From positions 1 through 39,117 of the forward strand of contig JADLBD010000033.1 of the NCBI GenBank assembly GCA_020847975.1: a DNA stretch of 39,117 nt. Direction: 5' to 3'. The DNA comes from Bryobacterales bacterium. Lineage in GTDB: Bacteria > Acidobacteriota > Terriglobia > Bryobacterales > Bryobacteraceae. Positions 23,943-33,773 of the stretch are shown here, piece after piece. How positions within the stretch are numbered: the stretch's first letter is position 1; every line of letters starts with the position of its first letter. The notes below the pieces were generated by a model, which saw only the letters and a program-made list of their open reading frames with translations, did no database searches and was not told where the DNA came from. The position numbers were made by a program, and so were the translations under genes.

Positions 23943-24859
23943 ACCCAAAGGTTCTTGAGATACTTCTGCATGATGAGCACGGCGGGGCCGAGCGTCACCA
24001 CGAGAATAGCCGGGAAGATGAGGAAGAAGACGGGGAACACCATCTTCACGGTGAGTTTGCGCGCGTCTTCCTGGGCACGCTGGCGGAACCGGACGCGGAG
24101 GAATTTCGCATGTTGGCGGAGCGTTGGGGCGAGGCTCGAGCCAAAGCGGTCCGCATCGAGCAGCAGGTTGCAGAATTTCCGCAGTTCGGGCTCGCTGTTG
24201 CGGTCTCTCATGTTGCGGATGGAATCGGCGCGGCTCTTGCTGGCGCGAGTTTCCAGGTAGACGCCGAGCAATTCCTGGGAGAGATCCGGCGAGAAGGACT
24301 GCAATCCGCGGCTGGCGAGCAGCATAGCCTGATCGAGCGCCTGCCCTGCTTCGAGGCCCATCACCATGAGGTCGAGCGCCGGCGGCAAGGACCGGCGCAG
24401 CCGCTGGTTTCGCGACTTGATCAGCACATCGAGGATTCGTTCCGGAGCGAGGAACCCGAGGCCCAGGCCGCACACCGCCGCGGCGAAGATCATCGATCCG
24501 TCGTCCCGTGTTCGCAGCGCGAAAGCGCAGAAAACCATCGCCAGGAAGACCGCGCTCGTACACTTGATTCCGAAGTAGGACGTGATGGCCGCCGCGCTCC
24601 TGTAGCCGGCGTAGTTCAGCCGCTTGCGCATGGCATCTCGGCTTGCCTCAGAGGCGGGCAGCATCTCTCCGAGGTTATGGAACACGCTCGCCGCGGCATC
24701 CATCAAACCTTTCTCCTGGTCCGCTTCCATGCCGATGCGCGCGGCCATTTCAAGCGCCTCCGGTTCGGAGGCCTCACGCCGCGTGTGCAGGAGATATCCG
24801 GCGGCTGAGACCATGGCCAGCACGAAGACAAAGAAGCCCGCGATGAGAAATGCGCTCAT
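23939..24859 (-). CDS. tadC: TadC-like type II/IV secretion F-domain protein
   Basis: A 306-residue inner-membrane protein. It has an N-terminal helix (SAFLIAGFFVFVLAMVSAAG), two central helices (CTSAVFLAMVFCAFAL, MIFAAAVCGLGLGFLAP), a cytoplasmic T2SSF domain (about 130-270; LPPALDLMVMGLEAGQALDQA, SLAPTLRQHAKFLR) and a C-terminal helix (VFPVFFLIFPAILVVTLGP). TadC pairs with TadB as the platform of the Tad/Flp pilus machine. ATG 24859 overlaps the tadB stop as ATGA, giving tight coupling. The upstream extension to 24922 lies within tadB and is discarded. Confidence 0.88.
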   Translation of the reverse strand: MSAFLIAGFFVFVLAMVSAAGYLLHTRREASEPEALEMAARIGMEADQEKGLMDAAASVFHNLGEMLPASEASRDAMRKRLNYAGYRSAAAITSYFGIKCTSAVFLAMVFCAFALRTRDDGSMIFAAAVCGLGLGFLAPERILDVLIKSRNQRLRRSLPPALDLMVMGLEAGQALDQAMLLASRGLQSFSPDLSQELLGVYLETRASKSRADSIRNMRDRNSEPELRKFCNLLLDADRFGSSLAPTLRQHAKFLRVRFRQRAQEDARKLTVKMVFPVFFLIFPAILVVTLGPAVLIMQKYLKNLWV

Positions 24860-25830
24860 AAGCGAATGTCGACCAGTTTGCGAATGACCAGGTGCGCCAC
24901 AATCAGCCCGAGCGCGGCGCACAACAACATGATTCTTCCCGCCTCCTCCTGAAACAGCGGGTCGAGAAAGGTAGGATTGACGTACATCATGACCATCGTG
25001 ATGCCGATGGGCAGCGCGGTGAGAATATACCCTGCCGTGCGCCCCTGCGCGGACAGCGAGCGGACTTCGCCGCGGATGGCCGCGCCTTCGCGCATGTTTT
25101 CCGAAAGCTTGTCGAGGACTTCACTCAAGTTGCCGCCGGACTTGCTCTGCATTCCAACGGCGGCGGCGAACAGGCTGACTTCCTGCATCGGCAGGCGCTC
25201 CGTGAGATTCCCCAGCGCCCGTTCCCAAGGCAGACCAAGCGCGCCTTCGGCGAACGTCTTGCGCAGTTCGCGGCCCAGGGGGTTCGGGGTCTGATTGCCC
25301 ACCGTATCGAGCGCGCTCGCAAATGGATGGCCCGCCCGCAACGCACGCGACATTGATTCGATTGCGTCCGGGAATTGTTCTTCGATTTGCGCCCAGCGGC
25401 GATTTTTTCGCCTGACAATGTAATAGTGCGGAATCATCGCGACGGGAATGGCAAGCAGGGCGATCCCCCAAACCGGAAGCCACTGGATGCCGCCGAGAAT
25501 GGCGAATCCCACAGCGCCGCAAAGCAACATCGACGCGGTGACACGCCCGACGGTCCAATTCAAGTCCGCTTGCGCCAGCGTGAGTTTCAATCGGTTGACG
25601 AAGTCGAAGCGCTCCAGCAGCCATGCCCATAGGGAAATCGAACTGACCTGGGCTTCGCGGAGGAGAATGGGGGAGTCTTCATCGTCAAGGAAGCTCGGCA
25701 TCGGAGCCCGCTCCTCTTCCTCGTCATCCACCATGCCCATGCGCTCCATTACCATCCGGGCGATCCAGACCGCCACGACGGCCAGGGAGAATGTAGCAAG
25801 AAAGACGAGTGTTGCCGTGGGAAGGGCCAT
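24856..25830 (-). CDS. tadB: TadB-like type II/IV secretion F-domain protein
   Basis: A 324-residue inner-membrane platform protein. It has an N-terminal helix (residues ~6-25), an acidic linker (DDEEEERAPMPSFLDDEDSP), two central helices (about 95-140), a T2SSF domain (about 150-280; FPDAIESMSRALRAGHPFAS, SLFAAAVGMQSKSGGNLSEV) and two C-terminal helices. The GGNLSEVLDKLSENMRE block is characteristic of TadB. It precedes tadC with a 4-nt overlap and follows the CpaB-like gene by 6 nt, so the three form one leftward operon. The ATPase TadA/CpaF, which normally precedes TadB, is missing here. Confidence 0.9.
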   Translation of the reverse strand: MALPTATLVFLATFSLAVVAVWIARMVMERMGMVDDEEEERAPMPSFLDDEDSPILLREAQVSSISLWAWLLERFDFVNRLKLTLAQADLNWTVGRVTASMLLCGAVGFAILGGIQWLPVWGIALLAIPVAMIPHYYIVRRKNRRWAQIEEQFPDAIESMSRALRAGHPFASALDTVGNQTPNPLGRELRKTFAEGALGLPWERALGNLTERLPMQEVSLFAAAVGMQSKSGGNLSEVLDKLSENMREGAAIRGEVRSLSAQGRTAGYILTALPIGITMVMMYVNPTFLDPLFQEEAGRIMLLCAALGLIVAHLVIRKLVDIRL

Positions 25831-25836
25831 GATGTC

Positions 25837-27195
25837 TTATACTTTGGGCCGGACCATGGCCTGCGACCCGCCCGTGTTGGCGCGCAGGAGGCGAGGAGTG
25901 ACGAATACCAGGAGTTCTTTGAGATTCGGAGGTATCGGGCGGCCGGGGAAGAGCCGCTGCCACAGGACTGGCGGTTTTTCCGGGCCCGTCAAGCCGCTCA
26001 CGACGAAACTCTGACCGTCGGCCACTTCGATTTCCGTCTGCACCTGCCGCCGCGCGATGCCACTTTCCACGGGCACGGTGACTTCCGGATGCACTCTCAC
26101 CAGGAGGCGTCCGCCGCTCTGAACGGCGGGGGCGAATTCAATACGCAGGCTGTAGTCTTTGCCCGGATTTTCGAGGGTCCATGTGGCGCCTGCCTCGCGG
26201 CGCTGCCCGGCTACGAGATTCGATGTGCTCAGCACCTGCATCCGGCCGAGTGCGCCATCCACGGCGGCCCCCTGCCGTAACGCGCTCACCTGAAGGGCAT
26301 CCTTGCTCACGGCGCCATCCAGGCTCACGGGGCCATCCATTTGAGATTCGATCTCCTTGACGGCTTCGCTGCCCGCCCCCGCTACCCGAACCAGCAACTG
26401 CACCTGCGCGGGGCTATTGACAGAAGTACGGGGCGCGGCTGGGGCGCCGGTTTGCGGCGCGGCATGAGGAACCACTCCCTGACGGAAGATATTTCCCAGC
26501 GCCACGGCGCCCAGATTCTCTTTCTTTTCATCGATCGGATTGCGTAGTACGATGCGAATCTTCGACGTGGAATCCGCCAGTCCCAGCACCGCCGCCTCCG
26601 TTGGACTGGCGAGCAAGGTGATGATGGTGCCCCTGCCACTCTGAAGTTGCGGTTCCCTGGGAACGGTCAGCACCTTGACGTTCTCGAGGATAGTGCGCAA
26701 CTGTGGTTCATTGTTGAACTGGCTGTTCACCGAGCCCACCACCTGGACGTCCACGCGGTTGCCCGGCTTGAGCATCGCCACCACCCCAGCGGAATCCTGC
26801 ACCATCAGGGAGACGGCTCGCATGCCATTGGGAATCCCTCTGCTGGCCGTCAACGCGCCGCCACCCGACTTCGAGGCGAGTTTCGACACCGGCAGCACTT
26901 CATCTTGCGCCAGCGCCTCCACCAGCGTTTGGCCTACGGCATCCTCCAGTTTCGTCACCAATCCGGCCGGAGGGGCCGCGGCGGTCCAGGGAACACTTTT
27001 CAGATCCTCCTGCTTCAGCACCGAGCCCGCGGGAACCGCGGTTGAAGCCGCGAGAATGGTCCCACTGCCGGCAGTGGCGACGGAAGCGGAGTTCAGCTTC
27101 CCCACAAATAATCCATAAAAGATACCCGTGGAAACGATCGCCACAATGAAGGCTACTCCGAATAGGGGAACCAGGCTTTTTTTCTTAGTCGACAC
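25837..27195 (-). CDS. CpaB/RcpC-like Flp pilus assembly protein fused to a secretin C-terminal segment
   Basis: A ~452-residue protein. An N-terminal membrane helix (about 8-29) is followed by a CpaB/RcpC region with the SAF-type segment ILAASTAVPAGSVLKQEDLK, then SLMVQDSAGVVAMLKPGNRV and DVQVVG (about 40-240). A linker (GAPAAPRTSVNSP) leads into QVQLLVRVAGAGSEAVKEIE, which resembles the start of the CpaC/RcpA secretin core. The last ~100 residues (RIEFAPAVQSGGRLLVRVHP, TEIEVADGQSFVVSGL, NLKELLVFVTPRLLR) match the end of the secretin beta-domain. CpaB and CpaC are normally separate genes. GTG 27195 (GAGAGG upstream) is preferred to GTG 27213, which lies in a hairpin stem. Confidence 0.75.
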   Translation of the reverse strand: MSTKKKSLVPLFGVAFIVAIVSTGIFYGLFVGKLNSASVATAGSGTILAASTAVPAGSVLKQEDLKSVPWTAAAPPAGLVTKLEDAVGQTLVEALAQDEVLPVSKLASKSGGGALTASRGIPNGMRAVSLMVQDSAGVVAMLKPGNRVDVQVVGSVNSQFNNEPQLRTILENVKVLTVPREPQLQSGRGTIITLLASPTEAAVLGLADSTSKIRIVLRNPIDEKKENLGAVALGNIFRQGVVPHAAPQTGAPAAPRTSVNSPAQVQLLVRVAGAGSEAVKEIESQMDGPVSLDGAVSKDALQVSALRQGAAVDGALGRMQVLSTSNLVAGQRREAGATWTLENPGKDYSLRIEFAPAVQSGGRLLVRVHPEVTVPVESGIARRQVQTEIEVADGQSFVVSGLTGPEKPPVLWQRLFPGRPIPPNLKELLVFVTPRLLRANTGGSQAMVRPKV

Positions 27196-27209
27196 GTCGG
27201 CGCCTCTCG

Positions 27210-27250
27210 GCACGCAACCTTGGCGTGCTATCTTCTATCGGCAGATAGAA
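27210..27250 (-). promoter_or_regulatory. Two adjacent hairpins in the leader of the Tad operon
   Basis: TTCTATC-GGCA-GATAGAA (27233-27250, 7-bp stem, 4-nt loop) is followed in the direction of transcription by GCACGC...GCGTGC (27210-27228, 6-bp stem, 7-nt loop). Both lie just upstream of GTG 27195. They may form a regulatory leader or terminate the upstream gene (27282-27638). They do not match any riboswitch I know. Confidence 0.4.
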
Positions 27251-27281
27251 CCCGTTACGTTAGCGTCGAAACGGCTACAGA

Positions 27282-27638
27282 TCAGACTTCCACTGGTCCC
27301 ATGAGGGTGCGCCGTACCAGCCAGTCCATCAGGTACAGAGTTCCGGGCACCGCGGCGATGAAAAGCACCGCCGGCTGGCCCATCGGGATCAGGACCCCGA
27401 AGGCCGCCAGCGTAACGAGGGAGACGAGAGCTCCGGTCAATTCCTTGCGCCAGGCGAGAATCATGCCGGCACAGGCCGCGGTCAAAAGAAGGATCCCGGT
27501 CCACTCGCGAAACTCGGTGGGGAAGGCCGACGGGCGGCTGAAGAGTTCGCCGGCCACGAACAGGATGAAAGTGCCGGCGACGAAGATGGCGCTGAGCCGG
27601 GCTGCCCAGCGGAGCAGGAAGGGGACAAAATTTGCCAT
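27282..27638 (-). CDS. Small integral membrane protein, about four helices
   Basis: A 118-residue hydrophobic product with segments about 10-30 (AARLSAIFVAGTFILFVAG), 45-62 (WTGILLLTAACAGMILAW), 67-85 (TGALVSLVTLAAFGVLIP) and 88-106 (QPAVLFIAAVPGTLYLMDWL). AGGAGGG lies 8 nt before ATG 27638, a strong start. It resembles small DoxX-like or uncharacterised membrane proteins in topology, but I recognise no motif. It lies upstream of the Tad genes with a 69-87-bp gap containing hairpins, so co-transcription is uncertain. Confidence 0.75.
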   Translation of the reverse strand: MANFVPFLLRWAARLSAIFVAGTFILFVAGELFSRPSAFPTEFREWTGILLLTAACAGMILAWRKELTGALVSLVTLAAFGVLIPMGQPAVLFIAAVPGTLYLMDWLVRRTLMGPVEV

Positions 27639-27715
27639 GTTCGAACCCTCCTGCCATCAGAATACACCTCTGGGCGCGGCTGACAAGGGGGTAGGATAAG
27701 TCCGTGCAAAGAAAT

Positions 27716-27740
27716 GAGGGGCCACCTCGAGTGACCCCTC
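27716..27740 (-). terminator. Intrinsic terminator of the OmpA-family gene
   Basis: GAGGGGCCAC / GTGACCCCTC form a 10-bp stem with one mismatch and a 5-nt loop. Read leftward, the stem is followed by ATTTCTTT, a reasonable U-rich tract. It lies 37 nt after the stop of the leftward OmpA-family gene (27777). Confidence 0.7.
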
Positions 27741-27776
27741 GTATACGGCTTGCGGTGACAGAGAAAGACGTTCTCT

Positions 27777-28553
27777 CTAGCGAGAGCTGAATTGGACGCC
27801 GGCCATCTCGGGCGCGTAAATGCGAACTTCCACACGGCGGCTGAGGCGGTTTCGATCCCGGGCGGACATGCCGTCCGATTTCTCCACCGGCTGCTCCCCA
27901 AAGCCCATCAGTTGAATCCGGTAGAGCGGCACCTTTCCCTTGCTGACCAGGTATCGGGCGACGGCATCGGCGCGGCGGCGGCTCAAGCTCAGGTTATAAG
28001 AAGGATCTCCCACCGTATCGGTGTACCCTTCCACCTCGACGCGGAAGAACTTGCCCTGCGCCTTCCCGGCGATCTCATCGAGTTTCGCCATCTCCTCGGG
28101 GCTCAAGGTGGCGCTTCCAAAGCGGAACAGAATGCTCTCTTCAGCAGCTACCTTGAGGTTGCCGAGCTGGTCGATCTTCTGGCCGGCTTGTGTGGCAAGG
28201 CGGGCGGCTTCGTCAGCCTTCTGCCCGGCGTCCCCTGCCTTGCGGCCGGCATCGGCGGCGTGCTCATCCGCCTTGGCGGCGTCCTGAAGCGCCTTGCCGG
28301 CACGGTCATCCGCGCTCCTGGCGATCTCAGTGGCGTGAGAGATGCCGGTTTCGTGCTGCTCCTGTTTCTCTTCCACGGCGGAGAACTTGTCCGTGGTCTT
28401 CTTGTCGTTCTCGTTGATCCGGGCGGTGACCTTGGTATTCATATCATCCACCCTGTTGCGGACGTAGCGCCGGCTAGCGCAACCGGAAGCTCCCAGGAAG
28501 GACACAGCAAGGGCACTCCACATCACTGTTTGCATCGCAACCGAATATGTCAT
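27777..28553 (-). CDS. OmpA-family peptidoglycan-associated lipoprotein with coiled-coil linker
   Basis: A 258-residue envelope protein. The lipoprotein signal ends LGASGC (acylated Cys about residue 25). A long Ala/Glu/Lys-rich heptad region follows (about 40-130; AGKALQDAAKADEHAADAGR, QKADEAARLATQAGQKIDQL), then an OmpA-C domain (about 145-250) with ILFRFGSATLSPEEMAKLDE, VEGYTDTVGDPSYNLSLSRR and RVEVRIY, the peptidoglycan-binding fold. It probably tethers the outer membrane to the wall. ATG 28553 is chosen over TTG 28559 because GGAG lies 7 nt upstream of it. A potential 34-codon ORF ends on this ATG as ATGA. A good terminator follows. Confidence 0.85.
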   Translation of the reverse strand: MTYSVAMQTVMWSALAVSFLGASGCASRRYVRNRVDDMNTKVTARINENDKKTTDKFSAVEEKQEQHETGISHATEIARSADDRAGKALQDAAKADEHAADAGRKAGDAGQKADEAARLATQAGQKIDQLGNLKVAAEESILFRFGSATLSPEEMAKLDEIAGKAQGKFFRVEVEGYTDTVGDPSYNLSLSRRRADAVARYLVSKGKVPLYRIQLMGFGEQPVEKSDGMSARDRNRLSRRVEVRIYAPEMAGVQFSSR

Positions 28554-28883
28554 AACCAAACTCCTCTGAAACGAGGCAGGTGCAATTCGCTCGCCAATAG
28601 CGGCGGGAGCAGGCGGCCGGCATGCGCATCCTCATGCACAGCGTTCTTCAACACGAAGACTTGCTTGGGGATACATCAAGCCACAGGGGTCCATGCCGGA
28701 CAAAGACACCGCGACCCCATGGCAATCGGTGGCGACAGCCAATGCAGCAATTTTTTCTGTGTGTTGCGGTAGCTCTTACAAGCCGAGAACTTTCTGATTC
28801 CACGCCCGCAAGACGGAGCCTGCTCCGGCGGCGAAGGCGGCGATTGCCTTAGTGTATCGATGGCCGGAGCGGCCCTTTGCGGG
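28554..28883. other. 330-bp stretch between sdhB and the OmpA-family gene without a confident gene
   Basis: This stretch holds the leader of the leftward OmpA-family gene. Visible items are GGGGTC (28686-28691) pairing with GACCCC (28713-28718); a TTTTTT run at 28752-28757; a GTG-started 34-codon leftward frame 28550-28654 ending in ATGA with the OmpA gene; and GCGGGCTAGCCCGC (28879-28892), a perfect palindrome centred on the sdhB stop that could act as a terminator without a U-run. I see no tRNA or known riboswitch. Confidence 0.5.
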
Positions 28884-29654
28884 CTAGCCCGCGCCCGCCA
28901 CGGCGCTCTCCTCGCGAAACGTGCAGGAGGCTTTGAGGAAGTCGCGGTTCCGGCGCGCGATAAATTCGAGGCGGATGTGTTTGGGGCACACGGCTTCACA
29001 TTCGCCGATGTTCGTACAGCCTCCGAACAACTCGTGGTTGGCGGCGGCCACCATTTTGAGGGCGCGCTCCTTACGCTCCGGCTGTCCTTGCGGCAACAGA
29101 CCGAGGTGGCTGACCTTCGCGGAGAGGAACAGCGCGGCGGAGGCATTGGGGCACGCGGCGACGCAAGCGCCGCAGCCAATGCATTGCGCGGCATCCATCG
29201 CGATGTCGGCGTCCCTTTTCGGTATCAGGGTCGCGTTGGCGTCCTGCGCCTCACCGGTGGAAGCAGACACATAGCCGCCGGCGGCGATAATGCGGTCAAA
29301 AGCGCCGCGATCGACAATCAGATCCTTGACTACCGGAAACGCCGCGGCGCGCCAGGGCTCGAGGTAGAGTTCGTCGCCGTCCTTGAAATGGCGCATGTGA
29401 AGCTGGCATACGGTAGTGCCGGGCATGGGGCCGTGCGCCACGCCGTTGATGACGAATCCGCAGGCGCCGCAGATTCCCTCGCGGCAATCATGGTCAAAAG
29501 CCACCGGCTCCTCGCCCTTCTCGATCAACGATTCGTTGAGCACATCGAGCATCTCGAGAAACGACATGTGCTCATTGGCGTCCACTTCATAGCGGACCAT
29601 GCGCCCGGCGGAAGCGGCGTTCTTCTGACGCCACACGTGTAGCTTGAGTCTCAT
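28884..29654 (-). CDS. sdhB: Succinate dehydrogenase/fumarate reductase iron-sulfur subunit
   Basis: A 256-residue electron-transfer subunit. The plant-type [2Fe-2S] ligands are Cys57, Cys62, Cys65 (CREGICGAC) and Cys83. The bacterial-ferredoxin-type ligands are Cys158, Cys161, Cys164 and Cys168 ([12 protein letters not shown]), plus Cys213, Cys219 and Cys223 ([12 protein letters not shown]), for the [4Fe-4S] and [3Fe-4S] clusters. It carries electrons between SdhA flavin and SdhC quinone/heme on the inner membrane. ATG 29654 lies 2 nt after the sdhA stop with GAGGAG 12 nt upstream, inside sdhA. The longer open frame to 29765 is rejected because it covers the sdhA 3' end. Confidence 0.95.
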   Translation of the reverse strand: MRLKLHVWRQKNAASAGRMVRYEVDANEHMSFLEMLDVLNESLIEKGEEPVAFDHDCREGICGACGFVINGVAHGPMPGTTVCQLHMRHFKDGDELYLEPWRAAAFPVVKDLIVDRGAFDRIIAAGGYVSASTGEAQDANATLIPKRDADIAMDAAQCIGCGACVAACPNASAALFLSAKVSHLGLLPQGQPERKERALKMVAAANHELFGGCTNIGECEAVCPKHIRLEFIARRNRDFLKASCTFREESAVAGAG

Positions 29655-29656
29655 GG

Positions 29657-31570
<1,914 letters not shown>

Positions 31571-31574
31571 TGGC

Positions 31575-32267
31575 TTATTTGAGAATTCCGAGCATGACCG
31601 ACACCGGGATCGAGATGTTGCCGATGACGAGAGCAGCGGCGGCAATGGCGGCCAGTTTCTTGAGCAGCGGGGTGTACCTGGGGTGGCTGATGCCCACGCT
31701 CTGGAACATGCTCCAGACGCCGTGGTAGAGATGGCTCCCCAGCATCAGCATGGCAATGATGTAGACGATGGAGGCGGGGACGAAAGAAAAGCCCACAATC
31801 ACGTTGTGGTAGACCTCGCCTTCGCGGAATTCCGGACCGAGCGCCTGTCCCGTGGTGAAGTGCAGGATGTGATAGATGATGAAGGCGAGCAGAATGGGGC
31901 CGCTCCAGTACATGGTTCGGGACGCGTAGGTGGTGCCGGCGCTGGTCCACTTCACGTAAGCCCGCGGCCGCGCTCTCCGCGCGCGCAGCCCCAGTTGCGT
32001 GGCGGCGATGATATGCAGGATGACGCTCACCAGCAGCACCAGGCGTACGCCCCAGAGCAGCGACGGAATGCTCCTCAACGTTTGCGCGTAGTGGTCGAGT
32101 TTCTCCGCTCCGAGATAGATCTGCAGGTTGCCGATCATGTGGCCGACGACGAACAGGAACAGGATGGCCCCGGTTACGGCCATTACTGCCTTCTTGCCGA
32201 CGGTGGATTCCCAGAACCCGATGCGGCTGGATGTTTTGCCCGTAAGGGCGGCTGACGCTGTGCTCAT
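31575..32267 (-). CDS. sdhC: Succinate dehydrogenase cytochrome b subunit (type B, five helices)
   Basis: A 230-residue integral membrane subunit with about five helices, typical of the single-subunit, di-heme type B anchor. Helices include [58 protein letters not shown] and [20 protein letters not shown]. Histidines in GHMIGN, LHIIAA, IYHILHF and SHLYHG are candidate heme ligands. It is the first gene of sdhCAB. ATG 32267 lacks a clear SD; the longer open frame up to 33692 runs through the divergent gene and is not coding. TACAAT (minus strand, 32338-32343) could be a -10, with no good -35. Confidence 0.92.
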   Translation of the reverse strand: MSTASAALTGKTSSRIGFWESTVGKKAVMAVTGAILFLFVVGHMIGNLQIYLGAEKLDHYAQTLRSIPSLLWGVRLVLLVSVILHIIAATQLGLRARRARPRAYVKWTSAGTTYASRTMYWSGPILLAFIIYHILHFTTGQALGPEFREGEVYHNVIVGFSFVPASIVYIIAMLMLGSHLYHGVWSMFQSVGISHPRYTPLLKKLAAIAAAALVIGNISIPVSVMLGILK

Positions 32268-32279
32268 AAAGTAACGGTA

Positions 32280-32306
32280 AACAGCAGGGGTGGCAAACCA
32301 CCTGTT
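32280..32306 (-). repeat. Imperfect inverted repeat in the sdhC leader
   Basis: AACAG...GGTGG-CAAA-CCACC...TGTT (with a small bulge) lies 12 nt upstream of the sdhC start. As RNA it forms a hairpin in front of the gene and might tune its translation; nothing identifies a ligand. Confidence 0.3.
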
Positions 32307-32402
32307 CCCCCGGCTGTTAGATGAAGGATCAAGCTCTATTGTAGGAATTTTTGCGCCTGGATGGGCGGCATTCCGATGCCGGGGCGTGGTGGAATAGGGA
32401 AG

Positions 32403-33773
32403 ATGATCCGGCTGCTGATTGTTTTGCTTGTCGCCTCGACACTGGCCGCGGCAGATGGCCGCATTTATTACCTTCTTTGGTTCGACACCGAGGATTACAT
32501 TGAGCCGGCGGCCGATGACGCCGCGCTGCGCATCGCCACCGATCTCGAGAAACTCGGCGTACGGGCGACGTTCAAAGTAGTGGGCGAAAAGGCGCGTGTA
32601 CTCGAAGCGCGCGGACGCGCCGATGTCATTCGCGCCCTCTCCCAGCACGACATCGGCTATCACGCGGAAAATCACAGCATCCCTCCCAGCCCGGCTGTCT
32701 ATCTTCAGCCGCTCGGCTTGCTCGAGGGGGCCGCCGAGTTCCAGCGCCGCGAGGGCCGCGGTGTGGACGATATCCGGCGGATTTTTGGAGTCACTCCGAG
32801 TTGCTACGGCCAGCCGGGCTCTTCCTGGGGGCCGCAAAGCAACATCGCCCTGCGCCGGCTTGGCATCCCCGCATACATGGATGAAGGTTCCCAGGTCGGC
32901 TACTTGAACCAGCCCTTCTGGTTCATGGGCATGTTGTATGTGTTCAACCTTGGACCCTATTCCATGCGGGCCGATCTCAACGACCCCTCCAAGCTCCCGG
33001 CCGCCTACAAGCGGTTTGACGACGCGGTGGCCGAATTGAAAGCGAAGGGCGGCGGCGTCATCCACACGTATTACCACCCGACGGAATTCGTCACCACGGA
33101 ATTCTGGGATGCTGTCAACTTTCCGCACGGCCGCTACCGGGCGCCCTCCGATTACCAGCGGCCGAAACTGCGCACGCGCGAAGCCGCCGAACAGGCGCAC
33201 CGCATCCTGGTGGACTTCGTCACTCACGTCAGGCAGACGCCCGCAGTCACCATCATCACGGCGCGCCAGTTGCCGCAGGTGTTCGAGGACCCCAACCCCG
33301 CGGTGGACGTGCCCGCCATCCGCAAGCAACTGGCCGAGTCCATCGACATTCGCGGCGCGGCCTCGGCAGCCGACCAGTTGCTGGCGCTGCTCGGGTTCCA
33401 ACGGATGTATGTGGATGGTCCGGCAGAGCGCGGGGTCACCACCATCCGCGCCACAGCCATTCACCGCGACCTGTTCGAGCGAGGCAAGGCCGATGCCGTG
33501 GACTACATCGAGCGCCACCACCGCCTTCCTTCGCATGTCTGGTTCGGAGACGAGCGGCTTTCGCTCGCGGACTTCACCGCCACGCTGGCCGGGGACGACG
33601 GCGGCGCTACCGTCGCTGTGCGGAAGGGGAATCTTGCCTTCGAGCGTTATATCGCCGCCGGCGCGAAACGGTCGTTCAACTGGGCCATTCATCCCGAGGA
33701 CTTCGATGGCTCGGCGCTGCTCGAAATGGGCCGCCTCCAGGCCTGGACGTTGAAGCCCGCGCGGTTGAAATGA
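32403..33773 (+). CDS. Secreted polysaccharide-deacetylase-like protein
   Basis: A 456-residue exported protein. Signal peptide about 1-19 (MIRLLIVLLVASTLAAADG). A CE4/NodB-like start, YYLLWFDTEDYIEP (paired acidic residues of the metal/catalytic motif), is followed by LGVRATFKVVGEKA and HDIGYHAENHSIPPSP (metal His motif, normally HxxxH). VIHTYYHPTEF is a later His-containing strand. The C-terminal ~150 residues are unlike classical NodB proteins. The role is inferred as removal of acyl groups from a polysaccharide. ATG 32403 is chosen because the signal peptide begins there, with GGGAAG directly upstream; the frame up to 32361 is discarded. It overlaps the next gene as ATGA. Confidence 0.75.
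   Translation: MIRLLIVLLVASTLAAADGRIYYLLWFDTEDYIEPAADDAALRIATDLEKLGVRATFKVVGEKARVLEARGRADVIRALSQHDIGYHAENHSIPPSPAVYLQPLGLLEGAAEFQRREGRGVDDIRRIFGVTPSCYGQPGSSWGPQSNIALRRLGIPAYMDEGSQVGYLNQPFWFMGMLYVFNLGPYSMRADLNDPSKLPAAYKRFDDAVAELKAKGGGVIHTYYHPTEFVTTEFWDAVNFPHGRYRAPSDYQRPKLRTREAAEQAHRILVDFVTHVRQTPAVTIITARQLPQVFEDPNPAVDVPAIRKQLAESIDIRGAASAADQLLALLGFQRMYVDGPAERGVTTIRATAIHRDLFERGKADAVDYIERHHRLPSHVWFGDERLSLADFTATLAGDDGGATVAVRKGNLAFERYIAAGAKRSFNWAIHPEDFDGSALLEMGRLQAWTLKPARLK

Noticed and set aside
27195..27281. A c-di-GMP (GEMM) riboswitch in front of the Tad-like operon
   Set aside because: Two hairpins are present, but the conserved GEMM core sequences (for example the CACGCACAGGGCAAACC-type strand) are not.
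31575..33692. A 705-residue form of SdhC
   Set aside because: The extension is antisense to the deacetylase-like gene; the type B cytochrome b subunit normally begins near the start at 32267.
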